Assembly: GCA_029378245.1 (NCBI GenBank)
Contig: JARKIF010000046.1
Location: 310,001 to 374,000 of the forward strand
DNA from: Roridomyces roridus
Lineage: Eukaryota > Basidiomycota > Agaricomycetes > Agaricales > Mycenaceae
DNA length: 64,000 nt
Direction: 5' to 3'
Shown: piece by piece, positions 33,018 through 44,240 of the stretch
How positions within the stretch are numbered: the first letter of the stretch is position 1
Layout: each line of letters begins with the position of its first letter
Notes under the pieces: model-generated
What the model saw: only the letters and a program-made list of their open reading frames with translations
Databases searched by the model: none
What the model was told of the DNA's origin: nothing
Program-made: the position numbers and the translations under genes

Positions 33018-36000
33018 CTGGCCACATGTGCTCTCATTTCACCCGCTTTCATCCTTCGGAACACCATTCTTGGCCCGTCCTCTTCTTGGATACACTTGCA
33101 TCGCCCGGGCCTCGGTTTTGAATGGGACTATGTAGATGAGCGGCGGCTGGAACTGAGGTGTGTTTCCATCGGTCCTATGACCTCCTGTCTATTCCCTCAC
33201 TTGTCTGTCTCTCGACTACGAGTCCCGCACGCCACCACTATGGCTATCATCCATCGCTTATCGTCAAACTGGGCTACGTCTCAGAACATCTTTCGCTCTC
33301 GGTCGAGCACAACCTAACCTGCTTATTGCTTCACCCCAACTCTTCCTCCGGCTCTCGCTCGCTCGCTCCTTTACCTAAAGTGCCCAGTCTTAACTCGCAT
33401 CTATGCCCTCGGATACTGGATTGTTTCTTACTCTGCTATCCGCTATCGACCACATCGAATTTCTGGGCTTCCAGTTTTTCCTGCATCCAAGCCCCCGAGC
33501 CCTGTTTTGATCTAATATACCGCTATCAAGCACATCCATTTTCTGGACATCAATTCCTATTCATTCATACGTACCTATGTCCTCGAGCCTTGGGTTGCTT
33601 CATTCCTCCGTTATTGAACGTGCCGAGTTCTTTTGGGCCTCCAGCTCCCTTCACATTCGGGCATTTAGTTCCCATGAGATTCGGGCACTCAGTCCCTTAC
33701 TCAAGCATTCGGCACCGCTCCACTGACATTCGGGCATTGAGTCCCTTCCTCAAGCATTCGGGTACCGCTCCCATGACATTCGGGCATTGAGTCCCTTCCT
33801 CAAGCATTCGGGTACCGCTCCCATGACATTCGGGCATTGAGTCCCTTCCTCAAGCATTCGGGTACCGCTCCCATGACATTCGGGCTCAGTCCCATGAAAT
33901 TCGGGCTCAGTCCCATGACATTCGGGCATTAGTCCCATGAAATTCGGGCATTCAGTCCCATGACATTCGGGCATTCAGTCCCATAAATTCTTATACACAT
34001 CTGCTGTTTAATGATGGAGCTCCTTCCTCGGAGCGTTCATTCACCTTGTCGATCTTACTCCACTCCACGCTGTTGACGGTCTCAACGCTCTCTATTCCCT
34101 TGAGTAACTTGATTGCCTCCTGGTACTGGTTTGTTCTTCTCACCTGTGGAATTCCAATTTATTTGATACATCTATGCCTTCGACTGCTGGATATCTGTCG
34201 GCTATCTTCAGCCATCGAGTTTTCTTTCAAACAGTCAAGTGTCAAACCTCTCTCTCTCGAACTTGACCATTGGTTCTCTCTTCAAGCATTCAGGCGTCAA
34301 GTTTCTATAATTCAATTCGGGCTTTGATTTCGCTTCAATCTTCTACGGTTCATTCTTTCATTTTGAGTATCGAGTTCTCTTCAAGCATTCGGGTTTCGAG
34401 TCCCCATAATTCATTCATTCCGGGTATCGAGTCCCTCATATTGAATAATTCAGGCATCCAGTTTCCCATTCACTCGGGTATCCAGCTCCCAACTCAATCG
34501 GGTGTCCATTTCCTGTCTGTTCGTTCCGGCAAAAGCGTCAAGTTTGTCTTATGCATTCATGCTCCCAACAATGGATTGCTTCATTCCTCCGACTTCAAAA
34601 GTGGTTATTATGCTATCCTATCACGCTCTTTTCCACCCAGGGCACGCCCTCCTTTGGACCCTCCAGTATTGGAATTGATTCTCGCAGTCGAATAGGAACA
34701 CATTCACAATTACCTATCCTCGGATGTTATATTCACTGGGGTTTCTTGGCTGAACAGAGCTGCATTTGTATACCTGAACACTCGGGCCAATATTCGTTCA
34801 ATGATGTCTTGTCGGATTCGTACCACCGAAGGTCCATCTGCTTGTCGCTTCTGCTCTCAAGTACGAAATGTCAACCCATGCAATGGGTGCCTGCGGCTTC
34901 CGACAATAGTCTTCTCGTATTGTCGCTGAATAGCCTGGGCATCATACCGCGACACACCCGATAACTTGACGTCAACTCGAGTCGATCGGCGGCCGCAGAC
35001 TCGCGGTGGTTTGATCCCTTTCCTTGTCGATTTCAGGCCATCCCATCCAACATCCTGTTCTCTTGTGCACTGGCATTCGAGACCGTGCAACCTTCGAACC
35101 GTTCATCGTAACATCCAAACTTCATTCCACAGCTATGGGCCTGCGCACATGTCTGACGCCGTGCATCCTTCGAACTACGATGTTTCTTGGATCGTGATTC
35201 GTCCGAGCTGCACTACCCTTGATCCCGTGCCATTCGGTGTGCTCTTTGCGTGCACTGCTATTCTAGAGTCTGGATTGTCTTCAACTTGATTTGATGTTCA
35301 TTATCTGAACGTCGAACCTCAAGCCATAAATTTAATTTCGCCTGCAAGGCTCAATCCTGATTCTTGGTTTCATTAAAGGCTTTAAACATGTCCCTACTTC
35401 TAATGCAACCTTTCTTTGCACCCTCGACCCCTCTTGACTGGCGCCTCGACTTGGATATCTGATTTGTTTTGCACCACGATCCCCGCTTCCAAAATTTCAA
35501 CCCTCGTCCTTCTGGCTCTAAAACCTTCAAATCTCTCCATTCGTGTTCAAAATACACATCCTTGAATTTCCTCATCTTCACTCTATCCCACGACTCCTTC
35601 ATTTGCACTGTGCAGCTCCGGTATCAACCGGCGTGCGAGTGTTATTATTGCCACGTTCCTTTCTCCCCTTTGCAGCGCTCCCATGCTTCTATTCCTTGCC
35701 GAGGGGACTTCTACACCTGATTCTATTCGATTCAATCTTCCAATCTTTGATGTCTAACCATGGTGGTACCCTTGGTCTTGCCTTCCCATTAGTCTGTTCA
35801 ACCCACGGCTGCCTGGGATTCGCTTGAGTCCGTTTGGACTTGGATATTCTATGAAATTCGTGGTCACTAAACTCTCCGTCATCTCTCCCATCAAAAAAAT
35901 GTTATTCATATTTCATCTTCGTGATTTGGCTCCACTGGAAGTCTGGGTTTTGCTTTGGATTCACACTCTGTCATAACCCGTTGGGGGTTGGCATTTGCCC

Positions 36001-36084
36001 GAAACTTTTGATGGATCTTCTTCGCCGCTTATTTGTTGGGTTAGCCGCGGGCGTTGGTGATGCCCTCGTCTGGCGTCTCAGTTC
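33018..36084. other. 3-kb anonymous insertion between repeats A and B
   Basis: T/C-rich DNA with no frame above about 210 codons and no transposase or reverse transcriptase motif. Paired 'AACxTCTATTCCTTG', 'TCGGGTATCGAGTC' and 'CTATGCCTTCGACTGCTGGATA/CTATGCCCTCGGATACTGGATT'-like segments (near 33400 and 34170) show old internal duplications. It ends where the second half of the tandem duplication resumes. The intact copy A-y-B has only 98 bp at this position. Confidence 0.6.
33650..33985 (+). repeat. Tandem repeats of CATTCGGGCATT(G/C)AGTCCC
   Basis: Three successive units of about 50 bp (33730-33880; each with CATTCGGGCATTGAGTCCC, TTCCTCAAGCATTCGGG and TACCGCTCCCATGA), then five or six shorter units of about 19-24 bp ending CAGTCCCATGA. 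Degenerate TTCGGG-TATCGAGTCCC units recur to about 34510. It is a minisatellite, not CRISPR: the units are contiguous with no unique spacers. Confidence 0.9.
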
Positions 36085-36235
36085 TGGGTTCATTCTCAGG
36101 CCTCACCATCGCCCTACGACCTGGAGATCAGTGGTTTGGGAAGTTGAACCTTCCGCTGCCCCTCCACCCCCAACGAATATCTGTGGCTGCCTCCAAGTTC
36201 AATTCAATTCACAGACGCGAACGAAGCGCGGAACA
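36085..36235 (+). repeat. Direct repeat B, copy 1
   Basis: About 150 bp nearly identical to 36497-36645 (GGTTCATTCTCAGGCCTCACC ... GAACGAAGCGCGGAACAAGA). It is followed at once by repeat A copy 2. Confidence 0.88.
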
Positions 36236-36238
36236 AGA

Positions 36239-36398
36239 GTGTAGTACTGGTGAGCGTGCGAAAGCAGTACTGATTCTTGTGACAGCGGAGTGACGCGTGA
36301 TCCGTGCCTCTCTCATCACACCACGACAATCTGCCAGCACTACATGCAATGCAGCATCTACGTCGACGAATCCACCTTCCCACATCTCCAAATTCTTT
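36239..36398 (+). repeat. Direct repeat A, copy 2
   Basis: Second copy of 32856-33017. Followed by 98 bp (y) and then repeat B copy 2, giving the compact A-y-B arrangement. Confidence 0.88.
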
Positions 36399-36496
36399 CC
36401 CCACCCACCCTCGCCTTTAAATCCACCATGTATTTGTATTGTTTGTTCAGTTTCCCTTGGCATGTGGGCAGCACACAGGTAGGGTGGCGGTGGGGT

Positions 36497-36645
36497 TCAT
36501 TCTCAGGCCTCACCATCGCCCTACGACCTGGAGATCAGTGGTTTGGGAAGTTGAACCTTCCGCTGCCCCTCCACCCCCAACGAATATCTGTGGCTGCCTC
36601 CAAGTTCAATTCAATTCGCAGACGCGAACGAAGCGCGGAACAAGA
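36497..36645 (+). repeat. Direct repeat B, copy 2
   Basis: Second copy of 36085-36235. It ends the tandem duplication. Confidence 0.88.
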
Positions 36646-36781
36646 TGATGATTTCAATTTCCCGCGGCTGTGATTAGATCATGATGTAGATAATGTCAAT
36701 CCAATTTGAGGAATATTATCGACCGCCTTATGAGTGCAAAACAATATCCTCTAGGCGCTGTGTAAATGCCACCTAGTCAAT

Positions 36782-37430
36782 ACGAGCTCGTCATATTACA
36801 TCGAGACACACCTGAAAAATCGCCGGTACGTCCGACCTGAAAATCAGCGAGCATGGTTTCAGTCTCGTTGATATCCGCTGTATAATAGCGCTGGCGTTCG
36901 GTCTCGAACAAGAACTGGTAGCCGCGCGGTGAGATGTATCCAGATTAGATTCAGAGTGCACTTGCCTCCACGACTGTACGGATGTGCTTGACTTCACGAG
37001 CACACCGACGGATGTCCCCAGAAATGATAAAGTATCTCGTGAGAGTGAACATCGAGAGATGAGTCTCCAGCAGGCGGCAGCGTATCGTAGATGCCGTCCG
37101 TTTCTCCCTGTGGAAGAATTTGTCACGACAGTAATAAGGCTTCCAAGGAGTTTCGTACTTTAACAATCGAATGCCCTGCCCCGCGAGGCTGACTCTGAAG
37201 TTGAGGGGAAATTCACTGTGAGCCTCGCGTAGGGTGTCCTCGGTCTGCTGGATCAGTTCTTCGAGGTTTTGGAGCTGTGCCGAAGGGTGCTGGTAATAGG
37301 TGGCACTTGCAACGACAAAAACAGCGCTGAACCCCAGTAGAATGTAGCGAGATGCATGGTGGGGAATCAAAGATATGGCGGAAAACCACAGTGAGGATGC
37401 GAGTTGCCAAGACATCGCAGAATTGTACAT
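36782..37430 (-). CDS. Small membrane protein, basidiomycete-specific family of unknown function
   Basis: Minus strand, ATG at 37430 (or 37415). Exon 1 has hydrophobic segments SLWFSAISLIP and YILLGFSAVFVVASATYY, then a helical region with QNLEELIQQTEDTLREAHSE, and ends IRLLK at a GT donor near 37160. Exon 2 (from about 37107) encodes REKRTASTIRCRLLETHLSM ... IRTVVE and ends with a GC donor (gcaagt). Exon 3 gives FLFETERQRYYTADINETE. This order is familiar from many mushroom genomes, where the protein has no known function. A TATA-like CTATAAGA lies at 37461-37468. The frame appears intact. Confidence 0.65.
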
Positions 37431-37469
37431 ATGTGCGTTTGGAAGTCAGACATTGAGCATTCTTATAGA

Positions 37470-38500
37470 CCTCCGTGGTGCGGCGCCATCACTCTATTCT
37501 CGACTCCGCTTCTTATACCTTCGAAGGTCAGCTGGCCTTCTCATCGCTACCATCTAATCTCCGAGCACTGCCCAAGGTCAGCTGGTCATCTCCGACGGGC
37601 ACATGAGCGGACCGAATGCCACTCCCGCTGTCATGTTGAGCAGTCACCGGGTTGTTTTATGTCTAAAATCAACTATCCCGTCGAAGTCATCAACTGCGGG
37701 GTCATGAAAATCACACCACTCTTGAACCGGAGTTGGAATTTGGTGGTCTTGAGCGCTGGTCTGATGTTTCGGGGGTTCTATCCTCGGAATGCATGGCTGT
37801 GCCATAACGGATGAAACGAGCAGGTGACTACCTCAATCTTCTCACTGGACGACAAAGATCATTTTCAGCTGGCTCTGTATGGGTGCTTTGAACCGGCAGC
37901 TGATTGCATTGTGTATGTGGACCGTCCGACCAAGCTCCTTGATCGCATCGCATTGACGATGCTTTCGACTTTCATCTGCGCTCCGCTCAGCGCCCTCAGC
38001 ACTTGCTCGGCTCAGGCGAACTCACACTAAGCTGACCCATGACTCTCTCTCTTGCTATCAGAATTCTGCTACTCGTCTGAAACAATGCTCCCGCTTGGTC
38101 TGTTGAACCTGTTCTCACTTCTGAGATCTGAAGTTCTGAACAGTGCTCAACAGCAACGGACCTCGTAAACGCCTCACCCATCCTCAAAGACTGCATGATC
38201 CCAGTTTGCAGATTATCCGTTTTACCGAATTGCGAACACGAGCAATGCCGAACCGAGCCGTAAATTGCCTGTGGCAATCTTCAACTTCCGTCAATTACGC
38301 GTCCTCTGTGCGGCTAAACTCCTCGACCGAAGAGGGCTTTCAAGTTCAAGATTATCCGTTTTACCGACGTCGTTGATGCTCTACTGAATGGCCCCATCTA
38401 TCAGCTACACAGCTTGTCTCCCAAATATGCAACTGCTGATGCCGTTGCAACTAATGTATTGAAAGTGGCTACCTCGAAAACATCCGTTTTTCCGCAACAG
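37470..38500. other. No recognised gene
   Basis: Short frames only. A 19-bp word AGATTATCCGTTTTACCGA occurs twice (38209 and 38350), about 140 bp apart. Confidence 0.4.
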
Positions 38501-38504
38501 TTCG

Positions 38505-38510
38505 TATAAA
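38505..38510 (+). promoter_or_regulatory. TATA box of the cupin gene
   Basis: TATAAA 72 bp before the ATG at 38582, on the same strand and in a plausible core-promoter position. Confidence 0.6.
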
Positions 38511-38581
38511 GGTCGCCAACAAGAACACTCTACTTCAAAGCAAACAACTTACCCTCGTAAATCAAGCCAGCCTCCCAAGAA

Positions 38582-39097
38582 ATGCCCTCGACCAGCTCTC
38601 AGCTCCCCGACGCCCGCCTTGTCGTCACCGGGCACACCGCCGACGGGACCTCCGTCTTCACATACGACGACACCCGCACACCCTTCTTCCCATTTGGCCC
38701 CGCTGGCAGCTCTTTCACTACATTCCACGCGAGTTCCACCGTCCCGGTATCCAACACCGCGCCGTTCCCCGAGCTTGGGAAGACCCTCCCGCGCCCCCCG
38801 CCCGAGGGTGTCATCTTCTGCATTACGGACATCCGCGCTGGATCGCGCGCGCCCATGCATCGCACCCTCAGTATCGACTACACCGTCATACTCTCGGGAG
38901 AAATCGTCTGTATTCTCGAAAGCGGCGAGGAGAGGACGGTCAAGGCTGGAGAGTTTATCGTGCAGCGGGGAACGAACCATGCCTGGCATAATAGGTCGGA
39001 GGAGACTTGCCGTGTGTTGGCAGTCATGGTTGGGGCGGAGAAGATTGTAGTGAATGGCAAGGTGTTTGAGGAGACGGTCATAAAGAAGCCGGAGTAA
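38582..39097 (+). CDS. Cupin-domain protein (171 aa)
   Basis: A single intact frame, the clearest uninterrupted host gene here. Residues 1-30 (MPSTSSQLPDARLVVTGHTA) resemble the start of fungal small cupins. The conserved cupin part is at about residues 85-155: 'APMHRTLSIDYTVILSGEI' (motif 1, with His and Asp/Tyr) and GEFIVQRGTNHAWHNRS (motif 2 with the His ligand). Such RmlC-like barrels bind a metal; fungal relatives often act in secondary metabolism, but no biosynthetic gene is adjacent. A truncated relative lies inverted at 40.3-40.5 kb. Confidence 0.88.
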   Translation: MPSTSSQLPDARLVVTGHTADGTSVFTYDDTRTPFFPFGPAGSSFTTFHASSTVPVSNTAPFPELGKTLPRPPPEGVIFCITDIRAGSRAPMHRTLSIDYTVILSGEIVCILESGEERTVKAGEFIVQRGTNHAWHNRSEETCRVLAVMVGAEKIVVNGKVFEETVIKKPE

Positions 39098-39099
39098 AT

Positions 39100-39719
39100 A
39101 GGTCTCGAATTGGCCCGAGTCGGAACGATACCGACTTGTATTTTGTTTGAAAAATTCACCACCGTAGAATATTTGGAGGCGCTTTTTGAGTGAACCGCGT
39201 TAAGCTCTCAGTGGGACAGATAAGTATGCATACCCTGAGTTCGACCAGCTGATCGTTGAGCGCTTGGTTGTTCAATGTGACTACTAATACTTAGTCGCAG
39301 ATTCCAAAATCAACTCGACGGAAAGCAAACGAACCTCAGGACAGGCCGAGTCGTACCGAGTGCCAAACGGTCAGTTGAAGCTGTAGCGGAGAGAATCTTG
39401 CGAGTTTGCGTCAAGATTCCCGCAAATGAGAGACTCGGGTGCATTGCAGGAAGGTTGACAACGCTGAGACGAGTAGACAAATGACCACGACGACGCAGTC
39501 TTTAAAACTCAGTCCCCGTGCTCAATGAAATATCATGAAATCGCCAAACAGACAGTTGTCAAAAACAGGTACGGAAAGATATGCCTCTTCTGGACGCTCA
39601 TCTCGCGCGGATACGGCGACATACGGAGGGAGGGCGCACTCGTTTTCGTTTCTTCCAGCATCTTGGTGAAGGGCTTCAGTTTCTCCTTTCCTTTCCGCTC
39701 AACATCACACGCACCAGTT
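39100..39719. other. Downstream of cupin, no gene
   Basis: Includes the cupin 3' region. A plus-strand frame at 39525-39746 is unsupported. Confidence 0.35.
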
Positions 39720-40191
39720 CGTGATAGTACCCGTCGACACACCTGAAGAGATCGCCGTTGTTCGGGCGGGCGAGGGATCTGGGGTGTGTGCGGATATTTC
39801 ATTCAGTACTTGAAATTGAATGGCATTCTGTCAGGCTTGATTCTGCCGTTTCGGCGGACGGTGGCGAGGCTTTGGAGGAGTGAATATATACTCTTCTTTG
39901 GCGATGCTGGACTTGACGGGGACGGATCTCTCGGGCTGTAGAAAGTAGAACGAACTTGAGAGGGATATGTCTCGATGTGTCATTGATAATGACGTGGTAG
40001 GCGGTCTGTGTCTTGTCGGAGTTGAGTTGAAAGTACATTGTCCGTCGCCGTTGTTGAATCTCGGTGGTTTCATTGTAAGGAAGATTCCAACTGGAGAAGA
40101 ATCCACCTACGCCAGGGGCGAAAGATGGGATCGTTCCACCCGAGATGTCGAGACCACGAGCTCCAGATAATATAACGGGTTTTCGATCCAT
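39720..40191 (-). pseudogene. Homeodomain-like/GGTF gene relic (copy 3)
   Basis: The minus strand encodes LSGARGLDISGGTIPS near its start (ATG at 40191), matching the GGTF N-terminus of copies 1 and 2. Farther on, 'QFQVLNEISAHTPDPSPA' and TAISSGVSTGTITNWCV match the homeodomain-like exon. That exon is preceded by an in-frame stop and cut short by a stop soon after the Trp, and a few codons are missing between the two pieces. It is a decayed paralogue. Confidence 0.6.
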
Positions 40192-40333
40192 CGCTGAGCA
40201 GGCGTGGATAGTCGACGGAGTGTCAACTACCAAAAAAGGGGTGCCGGTGCGAGGGGGGTAGCATTTCTGGTCCAGAAAACGTGCGGAGACAAGAAAAAAA
40301 GTTATGGAGAATGGACCTGCTTGAATATAGCAG

Positions 40334-40530
40334 TCACTACGATATCAGAAGGACGGCGCGCGCAGGGGTCGAGTTGTAGAGAGCTCGGGGAAGGAAGCGG
40401 AGTTTGATCCGGGACGGGGGTTGTGTGGAAGGTGGTGAACTTGGTGCTGTGGCCCAAGGTCTCAAAGAGGGCTCGGGTCTCGTGATAAGTGAAGATTGAG
40501 GGGTCATCCGCGGTGTATTCATGGTTACGA
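40334..40530 (-). pseudogene. Cupin gene fragment
   Basis: The minus strand encodes YTADDPSIFTYHETRALF and KFTTFHTTPVP, matching residues of the cupin gene at 38582 (HTADGTSVFTYDDTRTPF, FTTFHASSTVP). The metal-binding C-terminal half is absent. A possible remnant of the first residues (LSQLP) lies near 40670. It is a broken paralogue in the opposite orientation to the intact gene. Confidence 0.55.
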
Positions 40531-40799
40531 CGGGAGTGCGGCGGAGGTGAAGGACATATTCCATTTGTTGTGAGCTTGGTAGTTGCTTGCTCTGAGGTTG
40601 AATTGGGCGAGACATCGAGAGAATTCGAAGCGGTGAACCGGAAAGTCTTGAACGCCCCACAAAGTTCGGGAGTTGAGATAACATGACCACCGGACTTTTG
40701 ATGGCTGTGTTGCGGTGATCTGCCGCTGCGGCTGCCATCACGCCTGCTCCTCTCACATCACGGCGTCCTCTCTTGCATGTATTTACACACTGGGGCATT

Positions 40800-41869
40800 T
40801 ATTGAAGGTAAAGAATGTTCATTGAAGGACCAAGAACGGTAGATACATAGGGAGGGTAGGGCAGGGCGGCGGTCAATTCTTGTTTCTGAACAATGGACAT
40901 TGGTAATGGCGGGGCGCGCGAGGGAGGAATGGAGGGCGTGCAAGGGGAGAGGTGCACTCAGGCGGCTATGTGCGGCGACATGTGCACGGGTGAGAATGTG
41001 TGCATATATACGTGGGGCGGAGACGTCGTGCGATTGGGTGCGCAAGCTGTGATGTCGGCAAACGGCAAACGGCTGCAAAGCAGGAAGCAGTGTAGTCGAG
41101 GCTTCGAGCGCGAAGACTGGCGAGAAGGGCGAGGTCAGTTGATCAGGGAATAAGGACACGGACGATCTCAGCCTGATTGAGCAGGCTGCAGCGTGGGCCG
41201 TGGTGACTCGATACGGGTGACATCGCGGCGTGCTGGCGAGATGGCGTTCGCGGGGCGTCAAGGCAACAGCGGGCTGCGACGCGCAGGCACTCGATGAGGG
41301 TGGAGGCAGAGACAGGAGGAGGATCATTGATCATTTTGATGCATATGACGACATCGCTGACATGCCGATCGGCACATCACCGCCATCACCCAAAATCCCG
41401 GTGGTCCTGTGGTCCTGTGGTCCTGTTATCTCAACTCCCGGACGCACTCGAACGCCCAATATGAGTCCAATTTTGAATAAAAGTTGATGTCTGTACCTCG
41501 GATTGGGCTGCTTCCAGGAAAGGCAGCGAGAATACGGATTATATTGAAGTACCGTTCATACCGGGTACTTATCGAAGTAGGAGAGACCTCGCTGGTAGGC
41601 CGGCCGCCTGGTAATTCACACTGCGCCCAAGGCTCGATCGGTTTGCGACCAATATTCAGCCCAGTTTCGTATCTTGGAGGGGCTGGACACAATGAGAGAA
41701 TGATCTAGGAGTACCGCCTTTGAGAAGAGCCCAGCGTTCCAGGTGGAGAGCAAGGGAGATCAAAGGGAGAAGATGGTGGTCGACAGCAAGTGCTCCGTGC
41801 AAAGCTGACTCATTGATGGCGGACATCGGAACTCCGAGATCAATCCTGTCCTTTTCTCCGCCACTACAT
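40800..41869. other. No recognised gene
   Basis: A long minus-strand frame (41327-40758) is Ser/Pro/His-rich and low in complexity; I do not accept it as a gene. A short perfect tandem GGTCCTGTGGTCCTGTGGTCCTG occurs near 41402-41426 (23 bp, noted as three GGTCCTG units). Confidence 0.35.
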
Positions 41870-44240
41870 CCCGCTAGCGCTTGAAACCAGCCAAGACATG
41901 ATTCAAGCTGCTTGCGCACGACAGGGACCCGTCTGCTGCCCTGGATGATACTCCATAGACGCTTCAGATGTACCGCAGGACCATCCATGCTAAGACTCGC
42001 TTGCCATGGCGCATTCCACGCCTATCGACTAGGGACGTCTCGTATACACTGGCTCCTCGTGCGTCTTTTGCGCCCTCTACACGATTTTCGCTCATCTCTT
42101 ACAAGCATTGACTTCGGCCCTTCCTAATCCGATGTACGCCCCATCTCCGCTGACGACCGATGACGGACCTACCTGGTCATATACTACGATGTGCCTCATG
42201 TTCCTGCCCTCCCTTCCGCCGGGTCTCATCACCGTAGCAGGACGTTTGCGTCGCCCTCACAACCCCCACCGAAGCCTTGCTCTCCTCCTCGCCGCTGTGA
42301 TCAATCGCATTTCAGCAGTCTACCATCTCGATTGCGTAGAGACGGGCGGTGCTACGGTTCAGGCATCAATGACCGTTAGACGGTGTCTTTCGCTTTCCTT
42401 CGGTCTCAAGGTACTCATCCTCATCCCAGGTTGCGCTTCCACATCTTACCCTGACCGTGGGGCACGGACTGCGTCTTCCACTCTGCGGGCTTTGGATTGC
42501 ATTCTCCACCTTCGTCCGCCAGCCCACCGACGTTTCGCAGGCGACCTTGGAGGGAAGGAGGTCGCGGGCTGCACACAGACGGACGGTTCGTTCGCGGGTG
42601 GTCGAGTCTCAGTCCGCTAGCAGATGCCCCTTCTTCCTCGCCTCGTCCTCGTCCAAAGATTCCCCGTCGCTGCCTAAGCTCGGCGATACCGGTTAGCGAC
42701 TCTCCCTCGACGCCGCCAGACCTGACGGGTCTCCGTCTTCCCCTAATGGTCACTCCTGCACCTCCGCGATAGTACTTACGCGCCTCGGGTTGCTGTCCAA
42801 TTCTTTTCATGTCGTCAAGGTGCGTGGCGACGGGGGACTGCGCACGCGGCGTCCTCGTCCGTCGCGCACTGCCTCTGCCTTCGTCTATCCAATATTGTCG
42901 TGTTGTCGGACCGTCGACGAGGAGGGGTGCGCGATTGTAGTACACGACTCCATCATGCCTGGCCTTCCGAGAGCGTGGGCGAGCCCTCTCGCATTCTTAC
43001 ATGGGACGAACTGCATCTGCGGTGTTTCATTGCGGTCGGTACTATTGGAGGGGCTCGATTTTTTTGTGGTAACCATGGTGATGAGTCGAAAAATGGGATA
43101 CGTCTCTTCCGAATCGGAATTTCATAACTACTGGACGTCCTCGATCTCTGTCCAGCAATGCATTACGCTTACATGCTCTTGTATGCACCTCGTTCCTGTA
43201 TACCTCTCTACTCCCGACAATCGGCCATTGTGGGGTTCCGAGAACGCACACCTGGCACCAAGGACAATTGAAGACTAAGAGACACAGCCTCGCCCGCCGC
43301 CCTCCGGTAAAACTACTTCTACCTCAGCGAGGTGAGTAGGTGGGTAATCATCGGTCTCTTGCTCACATGATTCAAAAGTAAAACAACGGACAGCCTGTTC
43401 ATGCAGTCTTGCAACTCTTATTCTGAACGACTCGATATCTCTACAGGTGATCACGGAGGGATCCTGGCCTACCCGTGGGCACACGCACGGTACTTGCCAA
43501 CGTAGGCGGACCGACGAGCCACGAAATTCCGAACTCGAACAATGAAAATTGTGTTACGTTCGACCATGCAGTTTCGAACCCGCACACTCCCGTTTCCTTC
43601 TGTTCCGGAACCTGTGCGAGGCCGTTAGTCTCTCCCTTTGCTTCCTCTGCATCAAATACGCACCAATTCTTGATCCTCCTCGTCGGCACCCCCGAGGAAA
43701 TCGCGATCTGAAGACGTTGTTCAGGCGAAGGATCGGGTGTGTGCGCATATATTTCATCCAGGGCTCGAAGTTGACCAGTACTCAGCCGTTTAGATGGACG
43801 GCAAGGACGCCTAGGAAGATTGAGTTGATGCCCTTCCGTGGTGATTCTAACCTCCAACGATGCCTACCTCGGACTGTGGAGAGGACAATGAACCGGGGAG
43901 GGACGTGTCTCATGCAAAACCGACTCGCGGCATAAGAGAAACGGTGCACGGTATGCATCTTCGAGTTGACTTGAAATTCTTCGTACTTGTCCGTCGATGT
44001 TGTCGAGTCTCTGTACTTGATTGGTACAGAGGAATGAGTATAAGGAGCAACTCACTTTGAGAATTTCGACGCTGGACTTTCCAACTGGAGAAGAATCCAA
44101 GTACGCTTGGACTACTGCTTCAGGCGCCCAGGGATGGACGATTTTGAACGTCCCACCCGAGATGTTGAAACCGTGAGCTCCGAAAAACATGGGGTCTGTG
44201 TAGCGGGCACGTCGCGAGAACGTATGGTTATATAGACCAG
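41870..44240. repeat. Segmental duplication block 2 (with retroelement empty site)
   Basis: Same-orientation copy of 112-1067 plus 4126-5520. At 42774-42778 it has a single ACTTA where block 1 has the 3.05-kb LTR element between two copies, so this is the ancestral unoccupied state. It carries homeodomain-like copy 2 and the same non-coding flanks. Confidence 0.88.
43441..44190 (-). CDS. Homeodomain-like protein with N-terminal GGTF motif (copy 2)
   Basis: Minus strand, three exons as in copy 1. Exon 1 starts MFFGAHGFNISGGTFKIV at 44190 and encodes WAPEAVVQAYLDSSP ... SVEILK before a GT donor (gtgagt). Exon 2 includes RLDNIDGQVRRISSQLED. The last exon (to 43441) encodes the homeodomain-like fold from RRLSTGQ-type start (here KRLSTGQLRALDEIYAHTPD) to RRIKNWCVFDAEEAKGE, then a conserved C-terminal tail. 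Asn51 is replaced by Phe, as in copy 1. The gene appears open throughout and is the best representative of the family. Confidence 0.7.

Noticed and set aside
33650..33985. CRISPR-like regular repeats
   Set aside because: The units are contiguous, contain no unique spacers, and occur in a eukaryotic genome. This is a minisatellite.
32856..36398. Direct repeats A as LTRs of a 3.5-kb retroelement
   Set aside because: They do not have TG...CA ends, no retroelement genes lie between, and repeat B shows a simple tandem duplication explains them.
40758..41327. 189-codon minus-strand frame
   Set aside because: Low-complexity Ser/Pro/His/Arg composition with no start context or family resemblance; likely a chance frame in GC-rich DNA.
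43441..44190. Mating-type A (homeodomain) locus
   Set aside because: No divergent HD1/HD2 pair, no neighbouring mitochondrial intermediate peptidase gene, and helix 3 lacks the WFxNxR signature.
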